Source of the DNA: Diphasiastrum complanatum
Lineage: Eukaryota; Streptophyta; Lycopodiopsida; Lycopodiales; Lycopodiaceae
Direction of reading: 5' to 3'
NCBI GenBank assembly: GCA_029204225.1
Contig: CM055100.1
Location: forward strand, 19,558,655-19,622,654
DNA length: 64,000 nt
Shown here piece by piece: positions 23,701-36,400 of the stretch. Every line of letters starts with the position of its first letter. Within the stretch, counting starts at the first letter, position 1. A program made the position numbers and the translations under genes. Below the pieces are notes generated by a model. The model was not told the origin of the DNA and ran no database searches. It saw only the letters and a list, made by a program, of their open reading frames with translations.

Positions 23701-25699
23701 TTTTGCATAGTTGTGGGTGTGACCAAAGTGTCAAAAAGATAACACTTACTTTGAGCATCCTATATATAGTGCCTAAAACAGAACTTTCCGATATTGACAA
23801 GGGAACGGTGATCCTTCCCACGTCGGCTGCATGTCTCATGCTCAAGATAGGTCTTGTAAATAAAACCCCCAAAGTATGTTTAGGAAGAAACTATTTCGCT
23901 AGACCATCTAGGGTGAACTCGTGTCGCTAGATGTAATATCTAGATGTGTTGAAGACCATAGTCTTGGGTCTTTTTCATATTGACGTCCAGCTCTTAAACA
24001 AGACAAAAGCAATGTAGCGTGTTTGAATGATGTTGTAGACCCTCCGTGGTAAGGCACTCTAGAGCCACATCATTAGCATATAATAGGATCAATATCAAAA
24101 TGTCACCAAATCTACACTTGTGTCCACCATCCTATTTGAGAACACTCGAAAGATCATCAAAATTGAGGCGAAATAACGTGGGGGATAAAGTGCAACATGC
24201 TTTACCCCCATGGTGTTGTCAACAGATTGAGGTATCTCTCTTGAATTTCGCCTCTTCAATAAGTGACCTGAGAGTGAATATGTGATCAGACGTGCAGTGG
24301 TGCATTATAAAGCCAGCCTGTTGTCTTAGAGCATGTAGTTGTCTATATTCAACCTCACTACTTGCCATTTTTTGTAAGATGGGCCTTTAAAGCTTGGCTA
24401 TGATACCCTCAATCATGATGGTACAATTCTATTCTCATGGGGTCACCACTCTTCTGTAGTGGATGGATGATATTGGTAAATCAAGAGGATGGAAACTGAG
24501 ACATCACTATTGAGGAGGGTAGAATGTATTGGGAAAATGATGTCGACAACATGGATAAGGAGCTTAGCCTCAAGAACAATTATGTTTAGCCCATCAATGG
24601 CTTCATGTACCATCGAGGTAGTGAAAAGTGAGAAATCTAAGGGTCCAGGCGAGATGATGATGAAACTTCTTGTAGGTATAGTGTATAAAGTGGTGACACG
24701 TGTCCAGACATATATATCTATCAAGGATGGGGGAGGAGTTGAAGAGGAAACTCACCATAAAGTGCTTGATGAAGAGCTATGCGACAAATCCTAGAGTCTT
24801 TTGTTTTGAGCTTCCATGTAGGCAACCTTCTTAGATTGGAGTGAAGTGTGGTATTGGCATCTGGCATCTCGTATAAGATGGAAGGAGAAGACCAATACAT
24901 GAACACCGGGGGGTGTATACAATGACGCTACTCATCATACTAGGTATTATGGGGAAGATGTGCTTGCAACCACCCGATCGAAGCAGTTTGTCTTCGAAAT
25001 ATGAATGTGATTACTGTTAGAGCACCAAAAAATCAGAAACTGCAACAAGCGATCGGAACTTCAAAAAAAAAATGAACTAACCAAAATCGTGAATTAAATA
25101 ATTAATAAACCGAACATGAATTATGATCTCTTCAGTCTCTATCCTTACCATGTGCACCACAAAGAGCACCAAGACAATCTAGCTCTGAATTGCAACTACA
25201 GACTCCACCACCTCATCTCATCATCATCTTAGTAAAGTTGAAGAAGCACGTGCAGGTGCAGAGCAGGCAATTGCATTCTGACCATTGATGATGCGTGATA
25301 AGGAAGATTCAAGCCGCCTTTCTCGGAGCTGCTTTATTTATTTATTTATATATGTGTTTGGGCAAAAAGGCCATCAGGCGGCCCCGTCCGATTCGATGGT
25401 TTGAACTTTGAACCGCAATTCGATTCAACATGGACCATGACTGGTCCAATGATGAGTACAAGACCAGATCACTGGATCAGTGTAACTTGTTTATTGTTAG
25501 AACTTACAAGTGTCCATGAATAGCATCCATCCCCCATTATAAAACAAACCAAAACAAAAAAATAAAAAAATGTTCGAATCGTTTTCCGATTCAAACCTGG
25601 CTAGCCGATTTGAATGGGAATAAATTGGCCGATTCAAATCGGCTTGTAACCTTGGTGAGACTCCTCACTCTCTGGATGTATGTAGTCAACCTGAAATAT

Positions 25700-25764
<65 letters not shown>

Positions 25765-28700
25765 GAAGAAGAAGAAGAAGAAGCTTTATTAATGTCTTTT
25801 CCATGCCAAAAGGCATATAAGACTAAGGAAATACATGTCAAGTATGTGGTAACCGTGGAGCGTGTAAACGCCTCCAAAAACTGTAATAAAGAAAAAAAAG
25901 GAAACATCTAGTACAAGTTAAGATAACTACATAAATGATAATCTCTGTGCATGGTAGTCAAATGTGTCCATGTCAAGATGTCAGGTCTGTACTGGCGCTG
26001 TAGAAGGATGTAATGAGAGCTGTAGCATGAGGAAGTGCAGGAGCCCGCTGACGTCGCCTGTGAACAGGAGCATGTATAGTGTGTCTCTTTGTAAGAGGTC
26101 TGGTAGGGCGTGTAACTCTCGTGACCGCCTGAGGCTGGGTGATGCGTCGTCTCTGCATCCTAGGTCTGGGAATGTCGTTGCAATCGTTGTCAGTCATGTC
26201 TGCATCAGAACGTGATCTCCGGCGAGAGAAGAAGGATGTAATCTGAGACTGTGAGTCTGGATAGGTGTGCTGAGCTGTCTGACATAGGTCCTGACGCAGG
26301 AGGGACATCTCACGTATCATAAGTGCCACACATCTAGGGTCCTCATATGAGATGAGGGATCGTAATGTAACTGGTGTCTGACGAAAAAGGCAATGATATT
26401 GTCCTCTAATCTCATAGTAAGCTGGACATGTGAAAAGGAAATGCTCCTCTGTCTCAACCATAGATAATGAGCATAACTAACAAAAACGCTCCTCACGTGG
26501 GGTACCCTGGAAGCGTACAGTCTCAATCGCCAACTGGTGTGAGGACACTCGGAACTGGCCCAGAATAAATCGGAGCCCATGAGATAGCCCTGAGGTGAGA
26601 TAGTGTGGTAAAACTGGAAATCCAACTGTGTCTAGCTCCAGAAAGTGTGTCCTGTAATTGTCGGGTTTGACCTCGAGCTGTCCCTGCCATGTCCGGCTCA
26701 GGTATGCTCTATAGAGAAAGCGTCTGATATACTCATGGGTGCCCGATGGAAGGTCTGTGATAGAAATCCCAAGTGTATCCAGTATCCGGGAGGCCTGAGA
26801 AAACCATGATAGTCGATGTCCCTGATCATAAAGGTCTCGCGAGGAGGCAAGTGTCGTCTGTGTGTATCTCTGCTCATTTGTGGGTAACGTCATAATACGC
26901 TGAATATGTAGAATAAGCTTAAAGATGGCGGATAGCTGAATGGGAGGGACCGCAAACTCTGTCAGGATAATCTGATGTGGGACAGATGGCTTAGCCCGTA
27001 TCATACGAGATAGCATGAGAACCTGCAGTCGTGAAATACTGGCCCAATCTGAAGATGTAAGACCTGCACACCATACCTCTGCTGCATATAGGGCTGTGGG
27101 AGTAACGAGAGTATCAAAAAGTTGACATTTACTCGAGGCATCCCGAATAAACCGTTTGAAACAGAAGCGCTCTAACTGGACAAGGGAGGCGTGACCCTTA
27201 CCAAGTCTGGCGGAGGCTGCTTGTCGCATGCCAAAGATAGGACCTGTGAACAGCACGCCAAGTTAATTGTAAGAAGATACGACCTCCAAGGGTTGCCTAT
27301 CAAAGATGAGTTCCTGGCGCTGCATAAAAGCTCTCGATGTGTTGAAAACCATAACTTTGGTTTTCAATATGCTAACCCCCAATCCCCATCTACTGCAGAA
27401 GGCATGAAGGCTGTCCAGCTGTCGCTGTAATCCCTCTCTGGAAGAAGATAGGAGGACCACGTCATCTACATATAAAAGTATAGCAATCAAGATGCTCCCA
27501 AGCCTGCAACCTGTGCCACCGCATCCCTCAATAACTCCTCAAGCTCGTCAATATATAGTCCAAATAGGGTTGGGGATAGAGAACAACCCTGTTTCACGCC
27601 AATAGTGCTCCAGATGTGGTCTAAGATGCCGGTATCACTCCGAAAACATCCAAGGACTCTCTCATATAGTGCCATCACTGCTAAGATCATGTCAGTAGAA
27701 AAACCAAGATCACGTAGACGTTGAATGAGAAGGGATCGTGGAACAGAGTCGAAGGCTTTCCTGAAGTCAACAAAACAACAGTAGACCCGTTCTCTTCTGT
27801 GTCTAGCCTCCTCAATAATGGCCCGAAGGGTGAAGATATGATCTGTGGTGGAGTAGTGTGCTTTGAAACCTGCCTGGCCCAATGCATGTAATCTCCTAGA
27901 CTCTGCCTCAGAACTGACTGCTGACTGTAGGATGGTGCCATATAACTTAGCAATGATGTGTCCAATCATAATGGTGCGATAGTTTCCAGGGTCCATGGGG
28001 TCACCAGTTTTATGAATGGGGTGGATGATGTTGGTGCACCAAGAGGAAGGGAAGCCGGAGACAACTGCTTGATTAAGCAAAGTGGCTAGGATCAGTGAAA
28101 GTATATCTGCAGCATGGATTAATAGTTCGGATTCAAGGTCGTCAATGTCACGGGTGCGACAAGTTTTCAGTTTTGTGATGGCGGTCAAGACCATGTCCCG
28201 GGTGAAGAAAGTGAAAGTAGTCGGTCGGGGAGAAATGGAGATGGGTGTGTCCGTGGGTACAGTATATAAGGTAGTGGCATATGCAGTCCAGGTATGGAGG
28301 TCAGTGAGGGGAGGAGGTGGGGCACGGGGGATGAATTCTCTCCGGAAGGCACCAGATGAGGAACTACAAAGGGAATCGACTAAGTTTTTCCCTTTTTAAG
28401 TTTCATACGTCCGTTTCTTCCGTCGGAGGGCATAATGGAAAGATCGACGAGTTGCAGGAAGAAGGGGTGTGTATTATGCAATCTAGCTTGGGTAACTTGG
28501 AGATGGAGGATACGACACTCAGCGTCAAACCAGGGAGGTCGGATAGGGTGTGACGGAGTGGGTGGGCGTCGATGTGGTTTGGAGGGAAAGGAAAATGCTG
28601 CAACGGTATGTAGTGACGTGGTAAGGAAGATAGCTTGTGTCTCCAACGATGTGTGGTGGGGAAAATGACAAAGAGATGAACTGACGGCGTCCTGGTATGT

Positions 28701-31700
28701 CTTGATGTGAGAGCGATCAAAGGTGTATTTGGGTGCACGAGAGATGGGTGGAATAATGAGTGGTTGGGAGAGAGAGAGAGCTTTGTTAATGTCTTATAAG
28801 TACCCAAGGGTACAAAAGACAGAATAAATGTACATCTCAAGTGTGTATGATAGTCTAGGAGCATATAAAAAACTTCTCTGTAAAAGAAAACTTACTAAAT
28901 AGAAATAAACAATCTGAACTAGATATGCTGTAATCTCTCTACTGAGCTGGAAAGAAAACACATATATGTCATGATGTAAAAACAAGCCTCAAGTCTCGGT
29001 TGAAGCCCTAAAGTAGGACGTAATCAAAATTGTGGAGTGCTTTGGATGTGAGGAGTGAAATTGCCTTTGTCTGGACTTGTGAACAATATGTCGCCTGCTT
29101 TGCCTCGTCCTGCTGGAGGGATGAACTCGGTCTGATGCACTGATGTCTGTCTTTGACTGGAATATCTATCTCATTCTCTGATCTATCCTCTGTGTCGTTT
29201 GTGGGCCTCTGTTTGCGTTTGGAAAAGAAATCTGTGATACTGGTCTGGGGATCCAAACTAATCTGGGCACTGACTAAGTTTCATCTCAAAAGCATTATCT
29301 CATGTATTATCAAGGTTACATAGTGAGGATCCTCATATGTGATTGAATCCTGGAGTGATCTGGAGGAGTCCCGATATAAACAATGGTATCCTCTAATCTC
29401 GAAATAAACTGGGCGTCTGAAAATGAAATGATCCTCGTCCTCAATCTCTCCACGTGAATAGATCTAACATACTCTGAACTCCCTGGGTGTGCCATGAAAA
29501 CGACCGACTGAAGTGCCTATCGGTCTTACACAAATCTCATAAGGATAGATACAACTCAGATTGGATCTCAGAAAAGCTTAACTGATTAACCTCTCCAATC
29601 CGGCTTAAGGCATTCGCGACACTATTAGAAGTACCCTTCCGGTACTCAATGTCATAATGAAATTCTTGGAGCATCTCTAACCATCTGGCTTTACGACCCC
29701 TAAGGTCGACCGCATCGTTAATATACTTTAACACTTGATGGTCAGTAACTATGGTAAACTGGGAGCCATATAAATAATGTCTCCAAACTTTCAGGGCATG
29801 AATAACAGCAAAAAGTTCCTTGTCATAAGTGGAATACCGCCTTTGAGTAGGATCCAATTTCTTGCTTTCAAAAGCAACCGGTTTACCATCCAATAAAGGA
29901 CTGCGCCTATAGCATAGTCACTGGCATCCGTTTCAAGTACATACGGCTTGTTAGGATCCACTATGTGTAAAATAGGCGCTGTAGTTACACAGTATTTGAG
30001 GTTCTCAAAACTTTGATTCAACTCTTCAGTCCAAGTAACCGAACTTACTGTGCCGGCTAACTCTTTTAGCCCCTCTGAGGACATTCATCAAGGCCAATGC
30101 AATTAATGCATAGTTCAAGATGAATCTATGTAAAAACCCCGTAAAGCCCAAAAAGGACTTAACCTCTCGGATGGTTTTAGGGATAGGCCATTCACGTACT
30201 TGTCGGACTTTATTTGGGTCAATTTCCAACCCATGGTCCGAAATAATGTAACCAAGGTATAACAACCTTTTTTGGAAGAACACACATTTGGACTCCTTGG
30301 CAAAAAGCTTCTCCTGTCTAAGTAACTTTAAGACAGTCCTGAGATGCTCCTCATGCTCCTCCAAGGTCTTACTATAGATGAGAATATCATCCAAGTAGAC
30401 TATTACGAACTTTCCCAGATGTGGACGAAGAAGATCGTTCATCATCTGCTGGAAAGTCGCTGGGGCATTTGTCAAGCCAAATGGTAAAACTAGAAATTCA
30501 TAATGGCCGTACCTAGTTCTAAACCCGGTTTTTTCAACATCCTCAGTCTTTATGCGAATCTAATGATACCCTGATCTCAAATCGATTTTGGTGAAGTACT
30601 TCGCACCATGCAATCGATCAACCAGCTCATCCATTCGCGGCAAAGGATAACGGTTTTTAATCATTAATTTATTCAACTTTTTAAAGTCCACACAAAGACG
30701 AGTACCTCCGTCTTTTTTATCAACAAGGAGCACAGGTGCCCCCCAGGGAGATTTACTAGGCCTAACATGGCCCATCTTGGTAATTTTGCAGTTGCTTATA
30801 AATCTCATCCTTTTCAGCAGTACTCATCCTATATGGATACAGTGATATAGGAGGGCCACCAGGAATCAGTTTAATACCACGCTCCTTCATAGACTCGTTC
30901 CTCTCATAGAACCACTCCTTACCAAGTATAACATCTACCCTATCTAGATTCATAATGTGAAAGTCTAATTTATCCTTATAGGCTTGAATCTCTATTGGTA
31001 GACGTGGGACTATCCGGTCCCAAACTTGGCTTTCTGCTCCCATTGCCAGCTTCACTGTGTATCGGTGGTCACTTTGCCTTGTTTCCACCTTTAACTTCTG
31101 CAACAAATTAGCGTTAGTAAAATTATGTGTGGAACCATCGTCAAATAAAACAGTTACGACTTGACCACCCACAATCCCCATCTGAATGAGGTCATGAGGG
31201 CCAAAAACAGCCGTATTAAAACGACAATGCTCACACACAGAATTACTAGCAAAGGAAAGATCTACACTAGATATGCTAGAGTGACCTGGCGTCTTAAAAG
31301 ATGCCCCTTTAGCTTTGCGTTTCTTTGGACATTCCTTCGCAACATGACCTGGTTCCATGCAGTTGAAGCATAGATTGTCGCTTCTGGCTTTCATAAAGGT
31401 TTCCTGGTCCAAGGAAGATCTTTTCTTTGACTTACCTGAACCTGAAGCCCCATCCTTTGCCTTATCTTTCGATTTCTTTGGAAAGAAAGACTTCTTAGCC
31501 TTTACGTCGGGCAAGACACCAGTCTCAGGCGTAGCCATCATACGAGTATCGTCGTAGATCCTGGGAAAGCAAACAACATCTTTGAGGTTAAGAGGCTGGT
31601 TCCTCCTAACCTCTAGCTGGTAGTCTCTTGGCAACCCAAGTATAAAATGCAACTTTACTAGCAAAGGATCTATTCTAGATTCAAAACAAGAATAGACCTC

Positions 31701-33417
31701 CTGAAACTCTTGTAAATACTGATCCAGGGGCCGGTTCCCCATATGGATCGTTGCATATTGACGGTAAAATTCAAAATCATCAAGAATGGGAAGGAAGGCC
31801 GCCTTAAAGGCCTTACAAAAATCCTCCCAATTCCTAGGAACTTCAGGCTTACCCCTGATATCTTGTCACCAGGTAAATGCTTTACCTCGCAGGTACATGA
31901 CGGCGAGATTGATCTTGTTATCCTCGGATGAATCGTGCATGGAAAAGTGCGAATTCCATCGATCCAACCATTGCAAGAACACCTCCGAGGTTCTATCCTT
32001 CTTTTCCCCAGCAAAAACTTCAGGAGTGAACAAGGGTTGATGCACCAATTGCCTTAGCTACGTCAATTCCTTGAGATCCTGCTGATCCTGACTGTGCCTA
32101 GCTTGCATATCCACAGTCTGTTGCTGTAGATTGTTAATTGCCAGCATCAACGCATCAGGGTCTAAGACAGAGGTAGATGCCATAACCTCTTTAGCAAGGG
32201 ACATAGGCTGTGTGGTAGGAGTAGGCTCCATTTTTACAAGAAGAAGAGAGGTGAATTAAGAAAGAGATGACAGAAGGAATCAAAAGCTACTCAAGGAAGG
32301 TAGATACAAGGCTACTCTTGCTGTCTTTTCACAAACCAAATGGTATTGTCCATGGCTTCCAAGAGGAATAAGAGAGAGCAAAGAGAAGGATGCACCACCA
32401 CCTCCACCTCTTTTCACAAAAAACAGATGCATGGGAGAGGTATGCCTCCCTCTCCATGGCATCCTACTACCTGCCAAGTGGCCTTGCCTTGCCACCTAGC
32501 TTCCACCTTAGCTTACTGGCCAACTCCTGGCAACCTGCCAGGTGGCCTACAGCCCCCTCCCCCCCTTCTATGTCGTATTTTCCTTCAAACTGTCCATCGC
32601 TGGCAGACAGGGACAGGAGGACGAAAAACATGTTTAAATTCTCAGGGAGGGCCCCGATTTCACCAGCAAGGAATCTGGAAGGCATCGCAACAGCAGGGCG
32701 CTACCATCTGCCACCTCACTTGGCCCAAAAGATGCCACGTGGCAGATTTGCCAACTAGTTTTTGGCCACCCCCGCTGGACAGGCAGCGATGGAAAAAATT
32801 CAAATTTTTGTTATTTACTGAGGAGCACCCATCGCGACCAGAAAATTTACTTCAAAATTTGTAAAAAACAGCGGAAGGAAAAAACCCTGAAAAATGCATT
32901 TCAAATCCGTTGTGAAATCTGTCAGAAGCAACGTAAATTACAGGAAAACTACTAAGGATCAACACACCTGCTTTCGGCTTGCAGTGGCTCTGATACCATA
33001 TGTTACAATCCCTACTTACTGCAAACCTCCAGGTGCTGGTTAACCACAAGAGACCGAACGATTCACGTTCCACCCCGCCATAGGACCTAATCCGGGTCCA
33101 CCCACCGTGCCCTGGCCAATGACCTTATTAAGCTAGATCCAACCTCCATCCTAGACGGCGTCCCATACCACCACCTAGGCTCTCAGCCATCTCCTGCCTC
33201 ACACTAGCACACATCCTGGCCGTGCACACACTCTCCATCCACCTCCTCCTAGGTAGACAGAATGGATGGCAAATGAGTCCTTCTCCCCTTGTATACCTCC
33301 AAGGAGAGAGACTCCAAGCCATGTGCACACCTAGATCATGACATGTGGCAACCATGTAGGTTCACGAGTCACCGGTCAAGTCGAAGGAAGCTCTATGATG
33401 GAGATACCAAATGACTC

Positions 33418-33472
<55 letters not shown>

Positions 33473-36400
33473 TTGTTTTTACTGTCCTTCCCTGAACCTT
33501 ATGAGGAATATATTTTCCATGGAAAGGGACATGCTGTCTTTAAGAAATTTTCAGGAAGTTCTTGGCTTGAGCTAGGAGCTCTTGAGATCAACTGGATATT
33601 GACTTACGAGAAAAAGATGTGTGTTAAGAATCATACATATGCTTATGATGTTAAGTGCTTTAGCATGCGTCATGATGAGTGGACATTTCAATTAATCTCA
33701 TCTTGTTTCTTCTTGGTAGAGCTATATTTGTAATTGACGTCCATTGATTCTAGGAAAGGATAACTCTTATTACAACCTGATATGCTTACATGAAATGAAG
33801 TTTACTGAATTTTCTGAATTTCAAGGTCTTCTCCCAAACGTTTACAAGGATCAGATTCCAGAATTCTGCGTCTCCAATTCAGGAGTAAATTAGCACTGCC
33901 CCTTTTTACTGGTGGCAGAGTGGAGGGTGAGCAAGGTACAGCCATTCACGTGGTGTTACAAGATGTAACCACAGGTCAAGTAGTCACTTCAGGACCTGAA
34001 GCTTCTGCAAAACTGGAAGTAATGGTTCTTGAAGGAGATTTTTCAGTTGATGATGAGGAAGACTGGACTCAGGAGGATTTTGAAAATTTTGTGGTCAAGG
34101 AGCGAGAAGGAAAAAGGCCCCTTCTTACAGGAGATTTATCGGTAGCTTTAAAAGAAGGGGTGGGGACTCTTGGAGAGATAACCTTTACGGACAATTCAAG
34201 TTGGATCCGTAGCAGGAAATTCAGACTTGGAGTGAAAGTTGCATCAGGTTCTACGGAAGGACTGCGTATTCGAGAGGCCAAAACTGAAGCCTTTACTGTG
34301 AAGGACCATCGAGGAGAATGTATGTTTGTCCATCACCCATGCGTCTTTCTCTTTAAAAGAGCTGCTATATGTATCTTCTGAGTTGGCATTGGATTCCTTG
34401 CTCAAATGATTCTAGATTGAATTGAAACAATCTTAGCCACATGTTGAGCAAGCATATGATGATAACTGTTGTGAGTTTGCTTTTCAGTGTATAAGAAGCA
34501 TTATCCTCCAGCTCTGCATGATGAAATCTGGCGTTTGGACAAAATTGGAAAGGATGGTGCTTTCCATAAGCGACTCAATCAAGCTGGAATCCATACCGTT
34601 GAAGATTTTTTGAGGCTTGTTATTATGGATCCGCAGAAGCTAAGGAATGTGAGAGACTAGCTTCTTTAGTTTTATTTGCATCTTTGATCTATCTGATAAT
34701 CTCAGCATTAATAGCATTGGGTTTGACAATCTTTGCGTCTTTGAGGTTCTTGCCTCTGATGCTAAGTCTTGTATTTCCTAAGATCCAAATGTTACATGAA
34801 CTCAGCCGTAGTCATTTATAGCTGTGGTTATAAATCCATAATGTCTGAAGCTGCAGATTCTTGGAAGCGGAATGTCAAATAAGATGTGGGAGGGTACGGT
34901 AGAGCATGCCAAGACCTGCGTCCTCAGTGGCAAGCTCTATGTTTACTATGCAGATAACAGACAGAATGTTGGCGTAATCTTCAACAACATCTTTCAGCTA
35001 ATGGGCCTTATTGGAGGCGGACAATATGTATCTGTGGATTCTCTTTCTGATGCTGAAAAGGTGAATGTCTTTTACACTCGAATCATGTTCCAAGTATCAT
35101 GCGCCAAGTTATCTAAATTGCATTTCAACTGCTACTAAATATGCAGAAGTTTCACGGTTTTAATAAAAATTTGTAAGGCAAATACAATGAATGGTACTGA
35201 TGCTTGTGCTTCTCAAACAAGTACAATGCCATGGTAATAAGCCAACGAAACTGAGCCGTTGGGTCCTTTCTTAAGGGAGTGACCTCTGCTTTTGTCTGAT
35301 CTCAGTGAGAAACTCTACAAACCCATGTTGAAAGTCTTACTCAGAATTGTAACTTTACACTTGTCTAGAATATGTAGCCTGTCAGTAACGCTTCTGTGAA
35401 GTTTATATTAGTGTAAGGAATCAAACGATACTTTAAAGTTAAGATCGGCACAAGGAATCAAGCAATCAACTCGTTTCACTCAAATCAAATTTTGAAGATT
35501 GTCTTATAGACTATGAGCTTTGTGGTACAACTTAGCAGGTATATGTGGACAAATTGGTGAAGGTAGCCTATGAAAACTGGGAGACTGTTGTGGAATATGA
35601 TGGCGGAGCTTTAATTGGTACACCGCAGTACAACTTAAGAGGGATAAATGCTGAAGCAGATGAACCTTCTACATCTCAAGTATCGGATACCCTTACTATC
35701 CAGCCCGGAGTACCTTTGCATCACAAAGTTCTCTCTGCTACACAAGATTTTCCTGCAGTTCAGTCATCTATATCAGCTGTCTCTGCGAGTTCATCATCAG
35801 GTTACAGTAGCATTCTGAGATAGAGTATTACAATGTGTGATGATCAAAGCTTGTGCCTAATTTTTTGTATTTTCAGGTCATACCATAAAACAGAAATCAC
35901 CCCGTCTCATACTTTTAGCTTCAGGATACGGATAACAATAAGTTGATTCTGAACTTAGTAGTCATTTGGTGTCCGAGTATGCAGGTATAATCTCCTCCCA
36001 AAAACAGATGGATTCTTTAAATGTCTCTTCCAACATGATGCCCAATGACTCAATGCAGATCTCTCGACAAGGTACGGCACAGCCAAATATGACATTTGGA
36101 ACTCCTACAATGACAGACCTATCACTCATTCCCACTCAAAACCTCTCCTCGTCTACATCATATCAATATCAGCCCACGAATTCCGTCCCCAGATTGGAGA
36201 CACTAAATTCTAGTGATTGGTTTCCGTACAGAGAACTTCGGAGTCAAACTAGTCAGCTTGAAGGGCTTTACTCCGAAGAAGAAATACGCCAAAAGAGTCT
36301 GGAATTGCTAGATAATGAGGATATACATGTTCAAATGCAGCAACTTCTCCGAATGTTTGATTCTAATGTGGGAGAACCAGGTTCAGTTTGTTCGCAGAGC

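Larger units (their letters stand above)
25697..28763 (-). mobile_element. LINE copy B, 5'-truncated within the endonuclease
   Basis: Antisense to CBP60. It begins in the last part of the endonuclease domain directly beside the (TC) tail of LINE D. It runs through RT (about 28390-27260), connection domain (27256-26477), finger and C-terminal tail (26461-25973), 3' UTR with stem-loop ATGCC-TTTT-GGCAT (25803-25816), GACATTAAT and a tail of (TTC)n then (TC)32 (25697-25787). Interrupted by frameshifts. It is about 60-70 percent similar to LINE A by eye at protein level. Confidence 0.9.
29530..33420 (-). mobile_element. Ty3/gypsy retrotransposon in CBP60 intron 3, 3' half lost
   Basis: Antisense to CBP60. 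Order on the minus strand: 5' LTR (about 33420-33001), tRNA-Met primer site (32998-32986), long leader, Gag from 32231, zinc knuckle, protease, reverse transcriptase and RNase H, ending at about 29530 against LINE D. Integrase and 3' LTR are absent. Frame breaks occur in Gag (stop near 32060), RT and RNase H. A better preserved copy than the one at 5.5-7.3 kb. Confidence 0.85.

Noticed and set aside
29537-29893. Intact RNase H as a domesticated gene
   Set aside because: It is contiguous with gypsy RT in the same element, has frame breaks upstream and no independent start or promoter.
33422-33469. (AG)24 tract as a LINE tail
   Set aside because: No stem-loop or GACATTAAT box beside it; it more likely belongs to or interrupts the gypsy LTR edge.
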